A DNA stretch of 64,000 nucleotides. Source: Siphonodentalium dalli (lineage: Eukaryota; Mollusca; Scaphopoda; Gadilida; Siphonodentaliidae). Of the stretch, positions 24,050 to 35,465 are shown in pieces. Where the stretch lies: NCBI GenBank assembly GCA_032622095.1, contig CP136063.1:9587814-9651813 (forward strand), in the 5' to 3' direction. A program made the position numbers and the translations under genes. The first letter of the stretch is position 1. Each line of letters starts with the position of its first letter. The notes below the pieces were generated by a model. The model saw only the letters and a list, made by a program, of their open reading frames with translations. It did not search any database and was not told where the DNA came from.

Positions 24050-25490
24050 CCATTTTGGCGGCCATCTTGGAGGTTGAGTTTCAATTTTGCGCCAAAAAAG
24101 TGTCATTATGTCTTAGCTTCACGAAAATATATACATTTGTATACATTTTACTAGATTTTCCCGCTATAATTTACATAAAACTGAATTAGGGTCTGATCTG
24201 AAAAATGGCGGTCAGGATGGACGCCATCTTGTCTGAAGTCTACACGGCCACTTTGTTTTCTTATTAACATTGCTTAAAAGTTGAAGGACATAATAAGGAA
24301 CAAAATGAGTGGGGTGAAGTTAAGTCCCATGGGGCGGGTGCAAGGGTACCCCTATTGGCTCCCGAACTATAAGAGAATTCTTACGAGAATCGTCGATAAA
24401 TATACAAAACTGCAATGTCTTACCGTAGGTACCTGATTAATATGATGTTAATGTTTCAGAATTATTACTGTGATGATAGTATCACAATACAACGCGGCTT
24501 TGAACGTTCCGCGAGGAGTATATAAGTTTGAGTATGTTCAAGGCCAGTTACGTGATTTCATATGACGTTGTACGGTGCCGTATCAACAACCCTCCAGCGA
24601 AGAAAACACGAAGATTTTAAAAGCCTTTTATTCATCCAATCGGGCGACAGGCAGTCTATTCGTGTTCAGCACCTTCGAATTATGGTAAAAAAGTTGGTTC
24701 GACACTTTTCCGCGGAAATGCTTCTAGAAATGTCTTTTCTGAGAATTACGACTAGACTATGATGCTGGGTGAGCACTGCGGCAGAGATACTACACCGAGA
24801 ATCGTGTCCATTTCATAGCGGTTCATTTCATTCAAATGTGTCACCGTGTCAATTTCATGGTGTAACTTTCCCCATTGACCGAGTTTGTCTGAACCTGCAC
24901 AAATGTATCTTTTGCTTTGTTCATAATTATGTGTTTCCATTCGATTCCAGAAAATAGTATATCTATGGATTATCACATGCATGTATTCCTTATTAAATAT
25001 ATGTTATTTCGTTTCACACAGTACCGCACCGTACCTATTGCTGTACATTAAATGCCTACCTTCACACAGTAGAACGGTAAATTTGTGACGACATTCTTAT
25101 TAAATCTTACATCAAGAATTTCGATCACTTTTGACTTGCCCCGATGTACTTACTATAGTGTCGTTATTTTCTAAATAAATGGTAAACTAATGCTACGAAT
25201 GAACTTACATTGTAATCCAATATTCATAATTCTCATTTGCAATACCAGTAATTGAAAGACACAGTAACAAGATTTTCCGATTACAACATTAATGCTCCAT
25301 CCAAGCCACCGATCTACTGTGCGACAAAAGAGCTAACAAAATTCAAAACAGCTGCGTCGTATTAGATAATAATTGGTGATGTCATAAAATGAGATATAGT
25401 CTATAAACGACCTAAAGCGTCCAGCTTTGGTTCGTTATAATTGAACATTTTTACTTTCATTTATAAATGCAACATTCAGCAGACACTTGA
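24050..25490. other. Mostly single-copy intron-like DNA
   Basis: No recognisable gene. A TATA-like GAGTATATAAG occurs near 24516-24526 behind a CpG-containing stretch (AACGTTCCGCGAGG), with short frames downstream that I cannot identify. Confidence 0.35.
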
Positions 25491-25495
25491 ATAAG

Positions 25496-25752
25496 TATAT
25501 CGCTGAAGTTATCATGTTTGTCTTTCAGTATATCGCTTAAGTTATCATGTTTGTCTTTCAGAATATCGCTGAAGTTATCATGTTTGTCTTTCAGTATATG
25601 GCTGAAGTTATAATGTTTGTCTTTCAGTATATCGCTGAAGTTATCATGTTTGTCTTTCAGTATATCGCTAAAGTTATCATGTTTGTCTTTCAGTATATTG
25701 CTGAAGTTATCATGTTTTTCTGTCAGTATATTTCTGAATGTTTTTCTTTCAG
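25496..25752 (+). repeat. 33-bp minisatellite, 7 full copies plus a partial one
   Basis: Units start at 25496 and then every 33 bases; the pattern is TATATCGCTGAAGTTATCAT plus GTTTGTCTTTCAG. Because 33 is a multiple of 3, an open frame (repeat YIAEVIMFVFQ) runs through it. That frame is a by-product and not evidence for a protein. Each unit ends in a strong splice-acceptor-like TTTGTCTTTCAG. Confidence 0.92.
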
Positions 25753-25921
25753 GATATCACTTATTTTATTGTACAATAAATTTACACTCGTTTACCATTG
25801 CACTCACATACTAACAAACACAGCTCAGCACATCGCATAATTATAAACATGTATATAATATAATAATAATTTTATAACCAAATTTAATACACAATAGTAG
25901 CTACAGCACTGCTCACAGTAT

Positions 25922-27987
25922 AAAGCGACCTGCTTTAACGAGTTGTACATGCGTTAATACCGCGGTGTAATAACGCCAATTCGCAGTTGCACTACCCGCG
26001 GTACCACCGAACCGTTCGTGGTACCACCACATTACCAACGGTAACGAATGCTAGTACCGCGGTGACATGTGGTAATGCACTGCATAAAACGTGGTGACAA
26101 TACCGCGATGCTGTAGCATTTGTTTAACGATGTTAATGATGGGAGGCGATGTGTGACTGCCAATCTGCACACAAATGGTGTTAGTCGACAATCTCCGTGA
26201 ACTGTATTTCCAATACACAATAGTGTGAGCTAAATGTGCGGCTGATTGTCTTACCGAGTGACTGGGTGTATAGTCAAACAAACGAAAGAACATACAAAAC
26301 AATTCAAATCATCTTAGAATTCAGTATGTTTTTTTTTTCAACAAACACTTTAAATTTAGTTACAGTAGTGTTATTGTCGTTACTCAGATTATCAGATTTG
26401 TGTGTAATTATCTTGCGCGATCCAAACAGACTTATTATATAGAGGCATACGTTTCCTCTTTCCAATGCAAACACGCATGAGTTTCATCCGAATAGTGATT
26501 AGATAAGAATGTGTGAAAATAATTTAACCCTGAACTGCCGAGTACAGCAAATGCATGCGACCGCTAAACGTTGCAAGAGATCAAACAATGCCACAGACAG
26601 TAATCACGGACGCACACGTGCCCAGTGACTGTCGACGTACAACATAAAATCTTTCAAGTTTCTAAGCGCAATACGCCGTCCTATTGTCTGAGAATTTACA
26701 ATGTTCAGTTGTGATATGGACGCTAGATTTGACTGTGGTTCGAACTTATACAGCAGCAGTGGACCCAAATATGTTTGAGCTATTTTGTACTGCATACAAT
26801 GCAGAACATACAATTATATATAGTTTAGTGTTCATCCCTTTTATGTACCTCCAATTTATTCGTACGTGAAAGTTAAATGGAGACTGTTCACCCATCGTGA
26901 ACACCATGGTATCTGTAGACATGCACGTGCTCCATTGTTTGATGTACTGGTAATTTACTGTGTGTCAATCACATGCCGTGACGTTAAGTGTTACGAATAT
27001 CTGCATTGCATTCGGTACGTTGAACTGTAATTACTGTATCTTCATTCTCCAGACTAATTGGTCAATAAAATTTAATTTTATCTATAACTTTCAACGATAT
27101 TCAATTTTGAGCTGGCCAATCGCCATGTACATGCACTTATTTTTGTGTCGCGGTAACATCAAACAAGAATTATGTCAGCATTGTCTAGAAATTGTGCACC
27201 TGCTACATCGTAACTGGTTGAGTGAACATGATTTATGTTTACTTGGTGTCACTTTCTCTGCGAGATTCCCTTTCATCCTCGATCAAAGAAAGGACCACGA
27301 TGCCACGGCTTTGTCTTTAACTATTAAAAAGTCGTAATTCAGTATTGATTGTAAATTATATCGGTATCACTGCAAGTCACATGGGACTTCACCTTGTTTA
27401 TACGAAATGTCGCTTTATTTGTGTTTCACTTTTATGTTTTGATTTTGGTACCGGGAAAATATATGTAGTAGGAAAAAAAGTTTAGGGTCGGTATCCAGAA
27501 ACCGAAATATCCGAAACACACCTATTTTTTGCATAAGATATAGAAGTTATACATCCGCGTGACGCGATCGTGCATAGACATAGCCCAAGAGAGAATGAAG
27601 GCGGTACCGTCCTCACAATAATGTATTTTTAACTTCCCGAGATCATGAATTGGATTCCTGCAGGCCGCCTAGTTTGTTTCACGCATGTTGTACCAAATTG
27701 TGTATTGAACAATATTGAGTACATTTGGCATGTTTTCACTTCGCAGTGGAGGGTGGTCGCGGTAAATTTAAAGCGGTTACACGCAGTCACGGAATAAAAT
27801 AACGTACGGCGGTAACGAGCACCAATAACGCGGTGACCAGCGGTAAGAATACCGTCCAGTACCACTGGTCAACCGCTCCCACCGCGGTACAATATGATAA
27901 CCATGGTATTAGGGTGGTATCACCGCAGTGTTCTTGTGGTATCACCGCAGTAAGTACCGGCCCATAACCTCGTTAAACAGGTCGCTT
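25922..27987. mobile_element. 2.07-kb element with terminal inverted repeats
   Basis: The left end AAGCGACCTGCTTTAACGAG is inverted at the right as CTCGTTAAACAGGTCGCTT. Both subterminal zones are crowded with short motifs (ACCGCGGTG, GGTACCACC, GTGGTATCACCGCAG). A 125-codon plus-strand frame at 26960-27337 has no domain I recognise. The superfamily is unknown; no clean target duplication is visible (left TATA, right TTAATA). It is probably a non-autonomous or badly decayed DNA transposon. Confidence 0.75.
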
Positions 27988-28369
27988 AATAAGAGCATAG
28001 CTGTAAATTATTAAGTAATGACATACATGTACATGTAAGTACCAATTTTCAAGCAACAAACTACCATTTTGACTTCAGGATTGAAATACTATCCGAAACA
28101 AGACATCACCAATTCCACATGCTACAGAACTGACGAGCAAACTACTCATCTCATCAAAGAAAATAAGACAACGAAGCAGCAAACCAACATCTACAGAACT
28201 AATCTACAAAGAAGGAAACCAGACAATCACAGAGGATACAATTTTCATAAAAATACATGTAGCTCTGGTGGGAGTTTTTTTGCCGATAAGAGTGCATCTG
28301 TCTGACCGAGAATCACTAATAATGTATGAACTGAAGAACCATAAGTCAGAACTAAGCAAATTTTGAGAA

Positions 28370-28960
28370 AAAATGGGGTCCCATCTAGAGGTCACCCCAA
28401 AGATCCATATGAAGTTTGGTAACGACTGAATGAGAAATGTATATAGTAAAATCCAAGATGACTGCTGGAATCCATGTTTTTAACAGAATTTGGAAAAATG
28501 GTAAGCACCGATCTAGAGGTCACCCCCGAGGATCCATGTGAAGGTTCGTGATGATCGGATAAGCGATAAATTATGCAGGGTATGCTAAATGATTTAGTGA
28601 TTCAAAGAGTAAAATCCATGATGGCTGCTGGGGGCCATGATTCCTATCGAAAAAAATTCAAATTTAATAGCTCCCAACTAGATGTGATTCTAGACTCATA
28701 TTCAAAATATCGTTGAAATCATCAACGTTCGTTTGAGTTAGTGAACGATCATAATCGCTAAAAATAGACAAACTAAGGTCCATAACTCTTGTATAATAGA
28801 TTAGACATACCAAGATCTAGAAATTGTTGCAATAGACCCATATACCAAATACTAATTAAATCGGTTGACGTTTGTTTGAGTTATAACGTTAATGGTCTCG
28901 CACCTCTCTGGACACCCGCCCGCCTGCCTGCCGACATTTACAGTGAACTTCTTAACATGG
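28370..28960 (+). repeat. Mixed degenerate array (AAGATGG and CCATAACTC monomers)
   Basis: Monomers with TAAAATCCAAGATGACTGCTGG, GAGGTCACCCC and GATGATCGGATAAG. A CCATAACTC unit and a CCCGCCCGCCTGCCTGCC tail near 28917 follow. Confidence 0.75.
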
Positions 28961-29551
28961 CAAAGATTTCTAAATTCTCCATGGACAAAATTATAAAATA
29001 TAAATATAAAACCTAATAAATATTCATCATACTAGGGGGAGCGGGATTTGCAACTCTGAAAAAAAATTTACTCCCATCCATGCAGATATATCTCGCAGAA
29101 TTTCCAGATTCATAAAGTTAAGCATTTAGTTGGCTACATCATGATATTTCTATAACCTTATTTTATATTTCAATCATCGCAACATAATACGATTATCATA
29201 GACCGGTGCACGTAACCATATTAAATCCTCAATCAAAGGTTCATAATATAAATTCTTCACGCTACTTCATTCCAATTTCACAAGAGATACATTCATGAAT
29301 TTAAACTGTGCAGCCTAGTACTCCTAATAAATGTATTCGTTCATCATTAACATATTATATACCATACCAATGTACTCAACACTATCATATATTCATGTTA
29401 CTATGACTATACCAATTCCATATACCAATATTATAAAGTGCATCCAGAATCATGTCTCAATCTGCATCCCCACTAAACAGAAATCATTGGTACCTTGGTA
29501 AATTAGCCCTTTGATGACTTGAGCTTCCTGAGTTTTGGTAAAAACCCTGTA

Positions 29552-29775
29552 CCAATGCATTCTCTTATATATGCGAGTCGCCCATAGGGTGCCTCGCATA
29601 TTTAATAGAATACATTGGCCCAACAATATTTACCTTGATCTTTTAAGCCAGTGCATTCTCTTATATATGCGAGTCGCCCATAGGGTGCCTCGCATATTTA
29701 ATAGAATACATTGGCCCAACAATATTTACCTTGATCTTTTAAGCCAGTGCATTCTCTTATATATGCGAGGCTCCA
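29552..29775 (+). repeat. 96-bp tandem repeat built on a palindrome
   Basis: CCAATGCATTCTCTTATAT starts at 29552, 29648 and 29744. Each unit contains the imperfect inverse CTCGCATATTTAATAGAATACATTGGC. The 137-codon frame at 29535-29948 is mostly this repeat. Its tail (29780-29948) is unrecognised. Confidence 0.88.
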
Positions 29776-30299
29776 TCGGTGATACTCCTCCAACTTATAT
29801 ACAGAAGCAATGGCAGCTCAAATTTGAAAGGGCAGTGAATATGTTGGGACTCTATGATTCAGTGTATCAACATATCCTGAGCTATACCGCACGGCCTGTA
29901 ATCACCCCACATGTAGTAAGGTTATGCGTCACATCACGTTCTTATTAACTTATAAGTCAACGCTGCCGAATATCAACACACAACTTGGAGCATATTTCAA
30001 AGTAATTTTATTATATCTCCACGCTATCAAGCAGGTCAGATATTTATTGTTACCAATAGATATATCGTGTAGATACTGTGTTGTTATGAGAAAAGTGTCT
30101 AACAAAAGTACTCCTCTTCAAAATTTCAGGAAGAAATATTATTATTTTCTTTTATCGGCAGTTATCGGTGTAAATTTATTACTCTTAGGTATGATCATAT
30201 TATTAAATTACATGTAACAGGAATAACAATGGTTGTGTATCAAAGATGCCTCCGGTCTAGTTTTTGTAACATTAAGAGTGAATCTGTCTGACCGAAAAT

Positions 30300-30850
30300 C
30301 ACTAAAAATTGATGAATTAAAAAACAATAACTTAGATTTAAGAGCCAAAACTCAGATAAAAAACATCGGAAAAAGCTGGTTTTGGAACTCAATTAAAATA
30401 TTGTTATGAAACATCCATATACCCAATATGAATGGAATCAGTTGATATTTGCTTAAGTTTTCACACTAACAATCATAAAATTGTTTAATATAGACAACTA
30501 AGGTTTGTAACTCAGGTAAAATTAATGGGACAAAGCTGGTTTTCGAACACAATTGTGATAGTGTCTTGAAAGATTGATATAACCAATATGAATGAAATTG
30601 GTTGACATTCGTTCAAGTGATTGCGCTAATGGACATACATTTTCTTAAAACTTATAAAAAATAGATAAACTATAGGTTGTAACGAAGGTTAAAGGATTAG
30701 ACAAACCTGGTTTTCGAAATTTTTCGAGATAGTGTTGTACAAGCTCCATAAACCAAATATGAATGAAATTGGTTGATGTTTATTCAAGTTATCGTGTTAA
30801 ATGACCTAAAATTTCCTAAAAACAGACAAACTGAGGGCAGTAAGTCAGGT
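30300..30850 (+). repeat. Degenerate CCATAACTC-family monomers
   Basis: About four decayed ~155-bp units with CTGGTTTTCGAA, ATATGAATGAAATTGGTTGA and TCAAGT(G/T)AT-GC-CTAATGGAC. Confidence 0.7.
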
Positions 30851-30966
30851 AAAAACAAGAGGTGTGCACTAGCATACCCCACCGTGGCAAATTCAACCCG
30901 CATTATCCGTAAACCCAACAAAAAAGATTTTTAACTTTAACCCTTTAACCAACAGAACGGCCATGT

Positions 30967-31035
30967 GCCAATGCATTCTCTTATATATGCGAGTCGACCA
31001 TAGGTCGCCTCGCATATATAAGAGAATGCATTGGC
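30967..31035. repeat. 69-base hairpin, first copy
   Basis: GCCAATGCATTCTCTTATAT followed by ATGCGAGTCGACC is matched by its inverse after a 3-base loop. It is the symmetric form of the 29.55 kb repeat. Confidence 0.9.
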
Positions 31036-31128
31036 TTAACATATTAAAAATGATAAAAATGTAAGAAAAAATTATAAAATTGTTGTAAGAAAAAATGGTA
31101 AAAAGTGTTAAAAAAAGATTGTTTTTAG

Positions 31129-31197
31129 GCCAATGCATTCTCTTATATATGCGAGGCGACCTATGGTCGACTCGCATATATAAGAGAATGCATTGGC
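31129..31197. repeat. 69-base hairpin, second copy
   Basis: Same palindrome as 30967-31035, with GGCGACCTA / TGGTCGACT in the centre. It lies 93 bases from the first across an A/T-rich spacer. A lone half-site occurs at about 54930-54960. Confidence 0.9.
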
Positions 31198-31339
31198 ACA
31201 GGGCATAACTGTAACCATCACAATGTGGTCAATGAACCGGTTCCAATGATATCCATATATGTATGGTTCTATTGAGACAGACCGAAGATATTTTAGGCTG
31301 TTGAAGCTTTATTTGGGCGTTTTTGGCCGGTTTGTTGGG

Positions 31340-31811
31340 TAAAGGGTTAAAGAAAAATTCGGACAAATAATATCGATATTGGTGTCACAAGAAGCTTGTA
31401 CAGAAAAAAATATTAAAATTGGTTCATATCGGATAGAATTTTCCAAGTCAAAATAAGTCGAAAATGAAGCGTAATATTACGAAAAACAGTTTGAGCCAAT
31501 TCCTAGCCGCATCATGTAGAGAGGGTATTGTGACAAGCATGTATACCAAAAATTATAGAAATCGGTTCATATTTGTTAAAGTTATTAAGTTGGACAGAAT
31601 AAGTTGAAAATAACTTTAAAAAAAAATTCGGACCAAACCGCAATTAGCATCATGCGGAGAGGCAGTTCTAAGGAGATTGCATACAAAAATTATTGAAATC
31701 GGTTCATAGTTGTTGTCGGACGGACGGACGGACGGACACACGGAGGGAGAACGCGTGACGGACAGATAGACAGACGAAGTCAATCCAGTATACCCCCCAT
31801 TTTCTTCGAAA
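31340..31811 (+). repeat. Degenerate repeat ending in GGACGGACGG
   Basis: AATTCGGAC(A/C)AA, AAATCGGTTCATA and GTTATTAAG units end in a GGACGGACGGACGGAC stretch at about 31720 and AGTCAATCCAGTATACCCCC. The same ending is found near 43000. Confidence 0.75.
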
Positions 31812-31906
31812 GTGGGGGTATAATAATCAAGTGGGGGTATAATAATCAAGTGGGGGTATAATAATCAAGTGGGGGTATAATAATCAAGTGGGGGTATAAT
31901 AATCAA
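31812..31906 (+). repeat. 19-bp minisatellite, five copies
   Basis: GTGGGGGTATAATAATCAA starts at 31812, 31831, 31850, 31869 and 31888 without mismatches. It looks like amplification of the terminal GTGGGGGTATAAT of the preceding repeat. Confidence 0.92.
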
Positions 31907-31909
31907 GAC

Positions 31910-33500
31910 AAACCTGGTTTTCGAAGTCGATTGAGATATTGTTGTAAAAGAGCCATATACCAAAAATGAATGAAATTGGTTGATCGTTTGTATAAGTTAT
32001 CACACTAATGGACATAACGTTTCTATAAATAGAAACAAGTGGCATAACTCTGTTTAGAAAGTCAGAGCATACCAGGCAGACCAGATTTTCTGTGTGCAGC
32101 TGTCGAATGTGACAATAAACTCACTTACCAAACATTATGGGAATCGAATCATAAATGGCTGTTATATAGGTTTGTTACCACCAATAAAAATAAAAATTGA
32201 GCTGAGCAGGATTACATAGTCATTAGTCAGCACAAGCTGGAGGTGAGATATTAATATGTCCTATCTGTGTGCAGCAGGTGGATGTTTCTTTGAACCAAAT
32301 GTAAATGCCAATCTATGAGATTCATTGATCTCTGATAATTGTTCCTTGAAATCATAAATATCACACATCATTATCACAGATGAAAAGAAGTTAATAGCCT
32401 AGATAAAAGTAATATAACACTTGCCTAGAATACAGCACATGGGAATTAATATAATTTAAATTTAAATGAATGACACAAATAAACATTATCTGTGATGTGT
32501 TTATCAACAGCTGTCAGCTAAGATAAGGTCCCATTTCATACACAGTAGACATTATAGCATGGCCATGCAGTGTATCTCTGATGGCAGGCAGACAAGCTTG
32601 AGATAACATTGTGGCCTTAGGAATGTGATAGCATTTGTAACAGAGTTCATATACTTACTTTGACACATGTAACAATCTGTCTGTTTGTGAGTTTTCTACA
32701 AGACCCCTGGACTGATTTCAACTCAATTTTGGGGGATAAGTTGATGTACTTTGGCGGATCTTATAATGTGGTTAGTTTAAAAAAATTTAATGTAAAATAA
32801 AATGTTAAATTTTCATTAAAAAAAAAATTTAATAGAATTTTTTGTTTTTAATTTGTTTTTAATTAAATTTAGCAAGGAGTTGAATCTAAAAAAAAAAGGT
32901 TTTTGTTTTTTTGTTGTGTTAAGTCACTGGCTCCGCCCACATTCGACCTAATGACATCATTTGAACAAATCTTAACACAATTACTTTAACCCGTTGTATA
33001 CTAAAGTAACATTAATGAGTCATCCCACAAGAAATGTGCAAGATAATTAGTTCAACAAGGGACTATATATTGTTTGTTGAACTTATTATCTATCTGTTGT
33101 CTGCTTTTGTCACTTTAACATCCCTCCAAATCAATAACACTTTTTAACTGAATATGAGAATATGAGAATTCATTTAATACAGAACGGGTTAAAATTATTT
33201 GGGACTGTATAGATAGATAATAGTGAAAACAGAATGAAGGGCAACCTTGAAAAGGGCGTTCCACTACCCCAATTAAAATTAAGCAATCGGGGAGGGCAGC
33301 CCCCGCACACCTCCCTGCAGTCACCACTGTTTGGACTTTCAAACAAATCTGGAATCCAGTCATTGGGATGTCATAAATTGATAATGGTGACTTTTTTTAA
33401 ATAGTTTGTTTAAAACAAGTATTAACATTGGGGGGTGCCACTACACACATCCCTGAATACGCCCCTGTTTTGTTTTGTGACTTTCAAACAATATTTACCT
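31910..33500. other. Repeat tail then intron-like DNA, no gene
   Basis: The first ~250 bases are CCATAACTC-family remnants. The rest is AT-rich with poly-A/T runs near 32820-32900 and no recognisable coding sequence. Confidence 0.4.
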
Positions 33501-33504
33501 AAGA

Positions 33505-33665
33505 ACTCGGCCTTGGGATATTCCATGACTTTTCAAGACCTTGAATCTCAGGGTAGCTTATTTTCAAGAAAAAAGTCCCATTTTCCAGACTTTTCAAGGG
33601 TATTGAATCGAAATTTTTGAATTCCATAACTTTTCCAGGATTCCAGACCCACGTACGAACCCTGT
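33505..33665. repeat. Dispersed 'CTTTTCAAGG' repeat
   Basis: CCATGACTTTTCAAGACC, TTCCAGACTTTTCAAGG and CCATAACTTTTCCAGGATTC end at ACGAACCCTG, a common animal repeat pattern. Related patches lie at 58610-58700 and 63560-63690. Confidence 0.65.
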
Positions 33666-33788
33666 TCTCAATGTGACATCATAATTATTAGCCGAATTTG
33701 TGGGGGGGGGGGTTGCTCACATAAAATAAATAAATAATATATGATATCTAATTAATAATCAGTTATATATGAATCATGTTATACTTAC

Positions 33789-33921
33789 TCTGATCCTGTG
33801 TCTTCATGAATGGGATCAGACAGTTGACAAAATCAAACTTTCTGAAGTAACTTTTCTTGACATGGCCCTTGGCACAATTATGAAGGATCCTACATGCAGA
33901 TATGTATGCAAAGTTATGTTT
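33789..33921 (-). CDS. Exon B of the ARM-like gene
   Basis: A 133-base minus-strand exon with acceptor TTTTTCTTTCAG before 33921 and donor GTAAGTAT after 33789. It starts in phase 0, matching the end of exon A, and leaves one base that exon C completes. It encodes KHNFAYISACRIL, then NCAKGH, then FDFVNCLIPFMKTQDQ, an amphipathic helical segment of the armadillo-like domain. Both splice sites, the length and the phase are identical to B' at 7.7 kb. The N-terminal half differs strongly from B' and the C-terminal half hardly at all, which suggests uneven constraint or partial conversion. No stop or frameshift. Confidence 0.78.
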
Positions 33922-34389
33922 CTGAAAGAAAAATAATATTATTAATGTAACAGATATTCACCAGCATAATTACAAAATAAAATGGATACATGTTTCTCAT
34001 AACTATTCATAACTTACATGTTATTAACTTGAATGATTTCGGATGTCCTCTATTACTCTATTGAAATATGACAATCTTTAATGCCACATAACATATACAT
34101 GATGTTATCAAGGCAATACCTGAGGGGTATTTTGAAGTTTTATGTCTTTAACTTGATTGACAGAGCTCAGACATGCAACACGGCTTGCATTTCTGCTTAC
34201 AGGCAACAGTCATTGACATGCTGTCGGACAGACATATACCATCGTTTCACAAATGGCCATGTTAATGTTGTATTCACGCAACCAGACAATTCATCTCATA
34301 CCACATCATCACCATATATACTCTCGAGACACAACACATTGTATTTACGGCCACACACGATCTGGTCATTTATAAGTAATCTGTGACAG

Positions 34390-34990
34390 CATTTAGATAG
34401 CGCACAATACCAAGAACAACAAGCATAATCAAAATAGCACTGAATCAAAGTGAAAACTAGTAATCTTTTAGCGATGCTTGTTAAAAAATCAGGAACTTAA
34501 GTTTTGAGTATGATTTAGATAAGACTGTTTGAGCTGAGGCTTCTCTATACTTAGATGTTGGTCTAAAACAACTCCCAGATAAATAACAGTTTTAGAGAGG
34601 CTGATACAAGTCTAATTACATTTGATGTTAAGCTGAGTACAGCATCAAATTCTTGGTTGGGACCCAAAGAGAACAGGTTCTGTCTTACTTAAATGTAGGG
34701 AAAGCCTATTATCTATGAGCCATTAACCAAGAGAGGAAAGCTGCACACTTAGAGACTGCTCTATCCTCCGAACACACGTCCCCGATACAAGCCATCTGCG
34801 TACAATAGCAGCCTACACTTTACTGCAGTTGGTGCATCATTGACATAGAGTAAGAATAAACGTGATGCTGGCTTAACACTGACGTCACGATCAGTTGAAG
34901 CAATGTTGTGGGTGATATATATGTACAATCTATATTTCCCTACTTCAATGACATCAATCTCTAACTTACATGCATGTGCCTTCATTTGAA
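34390..34990 (-). pseudogene. Degenerate non-LTR retrotransposon reverse transcriptase
   Basis: Reading right to left, one frame gives RLFLLYVNDAPTA and then LLLYADG, the RT palm motif normally ending in YADD but here carrying Gly in the second Asp position. Another frame gives WLIDNRLSLHLSKTEPVLFG and VIYLGVVLDQHLS, standard RT landmarks downstream of YADD in CR1/L2/Jockey-like elements. At least one frameshift and several stops separate them. Finger and endonuclease regions are not visible, so it is a 5'-truncated, long-dead copy. The clade is not determined. Confidence 0.72.
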
Positions 34991-35465
34991 ATGATTATTT
35001 TGCATGTATTTTTACTTTTATGTTGAAAAAAAGTTAAATGATTGGTCAATGCAGACAGCTTCAGGTTTACACCATTTTATTGATTCTATTGGATACAATA
35101 GTCAGAATTTTAATAGTCAGTGAACCTGTGTTGTGAATACAAACTGTTTATAATTAATTATGTTTGATCGCTGCAGAAGCCTTTTCAACTGTTTTGTAAA
35201 AATACCAAAAAGAAAAGCCTTGATGTTGCCTGTTACCAATTTGGATGTAAAATAAATTACACTTATGGCGATTTCATTATCTACGCCCATTCTATTACCA
35301 TAGTTTTTACAGTATTTCACCGTCCCATGTAACATTAAGAGTGATTTCCAAAAAGAATTTTTCGGGAAAATCTGGCAAAAAACTTTAATTTCACATATCA
35401 TCAACTTCATTGTATGTATAATCTGATCAATTATTAAGAGATGACAAAAACATTAGATTCTACCG

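Noticed and set aside
25547-25840. 97-codon frame of YIAEVIMFVFQ repeats
   Set aside because: It is the translation of a 33-bp minisatellite; the unit length alone keeps the frame open.
29535-29948. 137-codon plus-strand frame
   Set aside because: Mostly two copies of the 96-bp palindromic repeat; only the last ~55 codons are not repeat and they have no recognisable motif.
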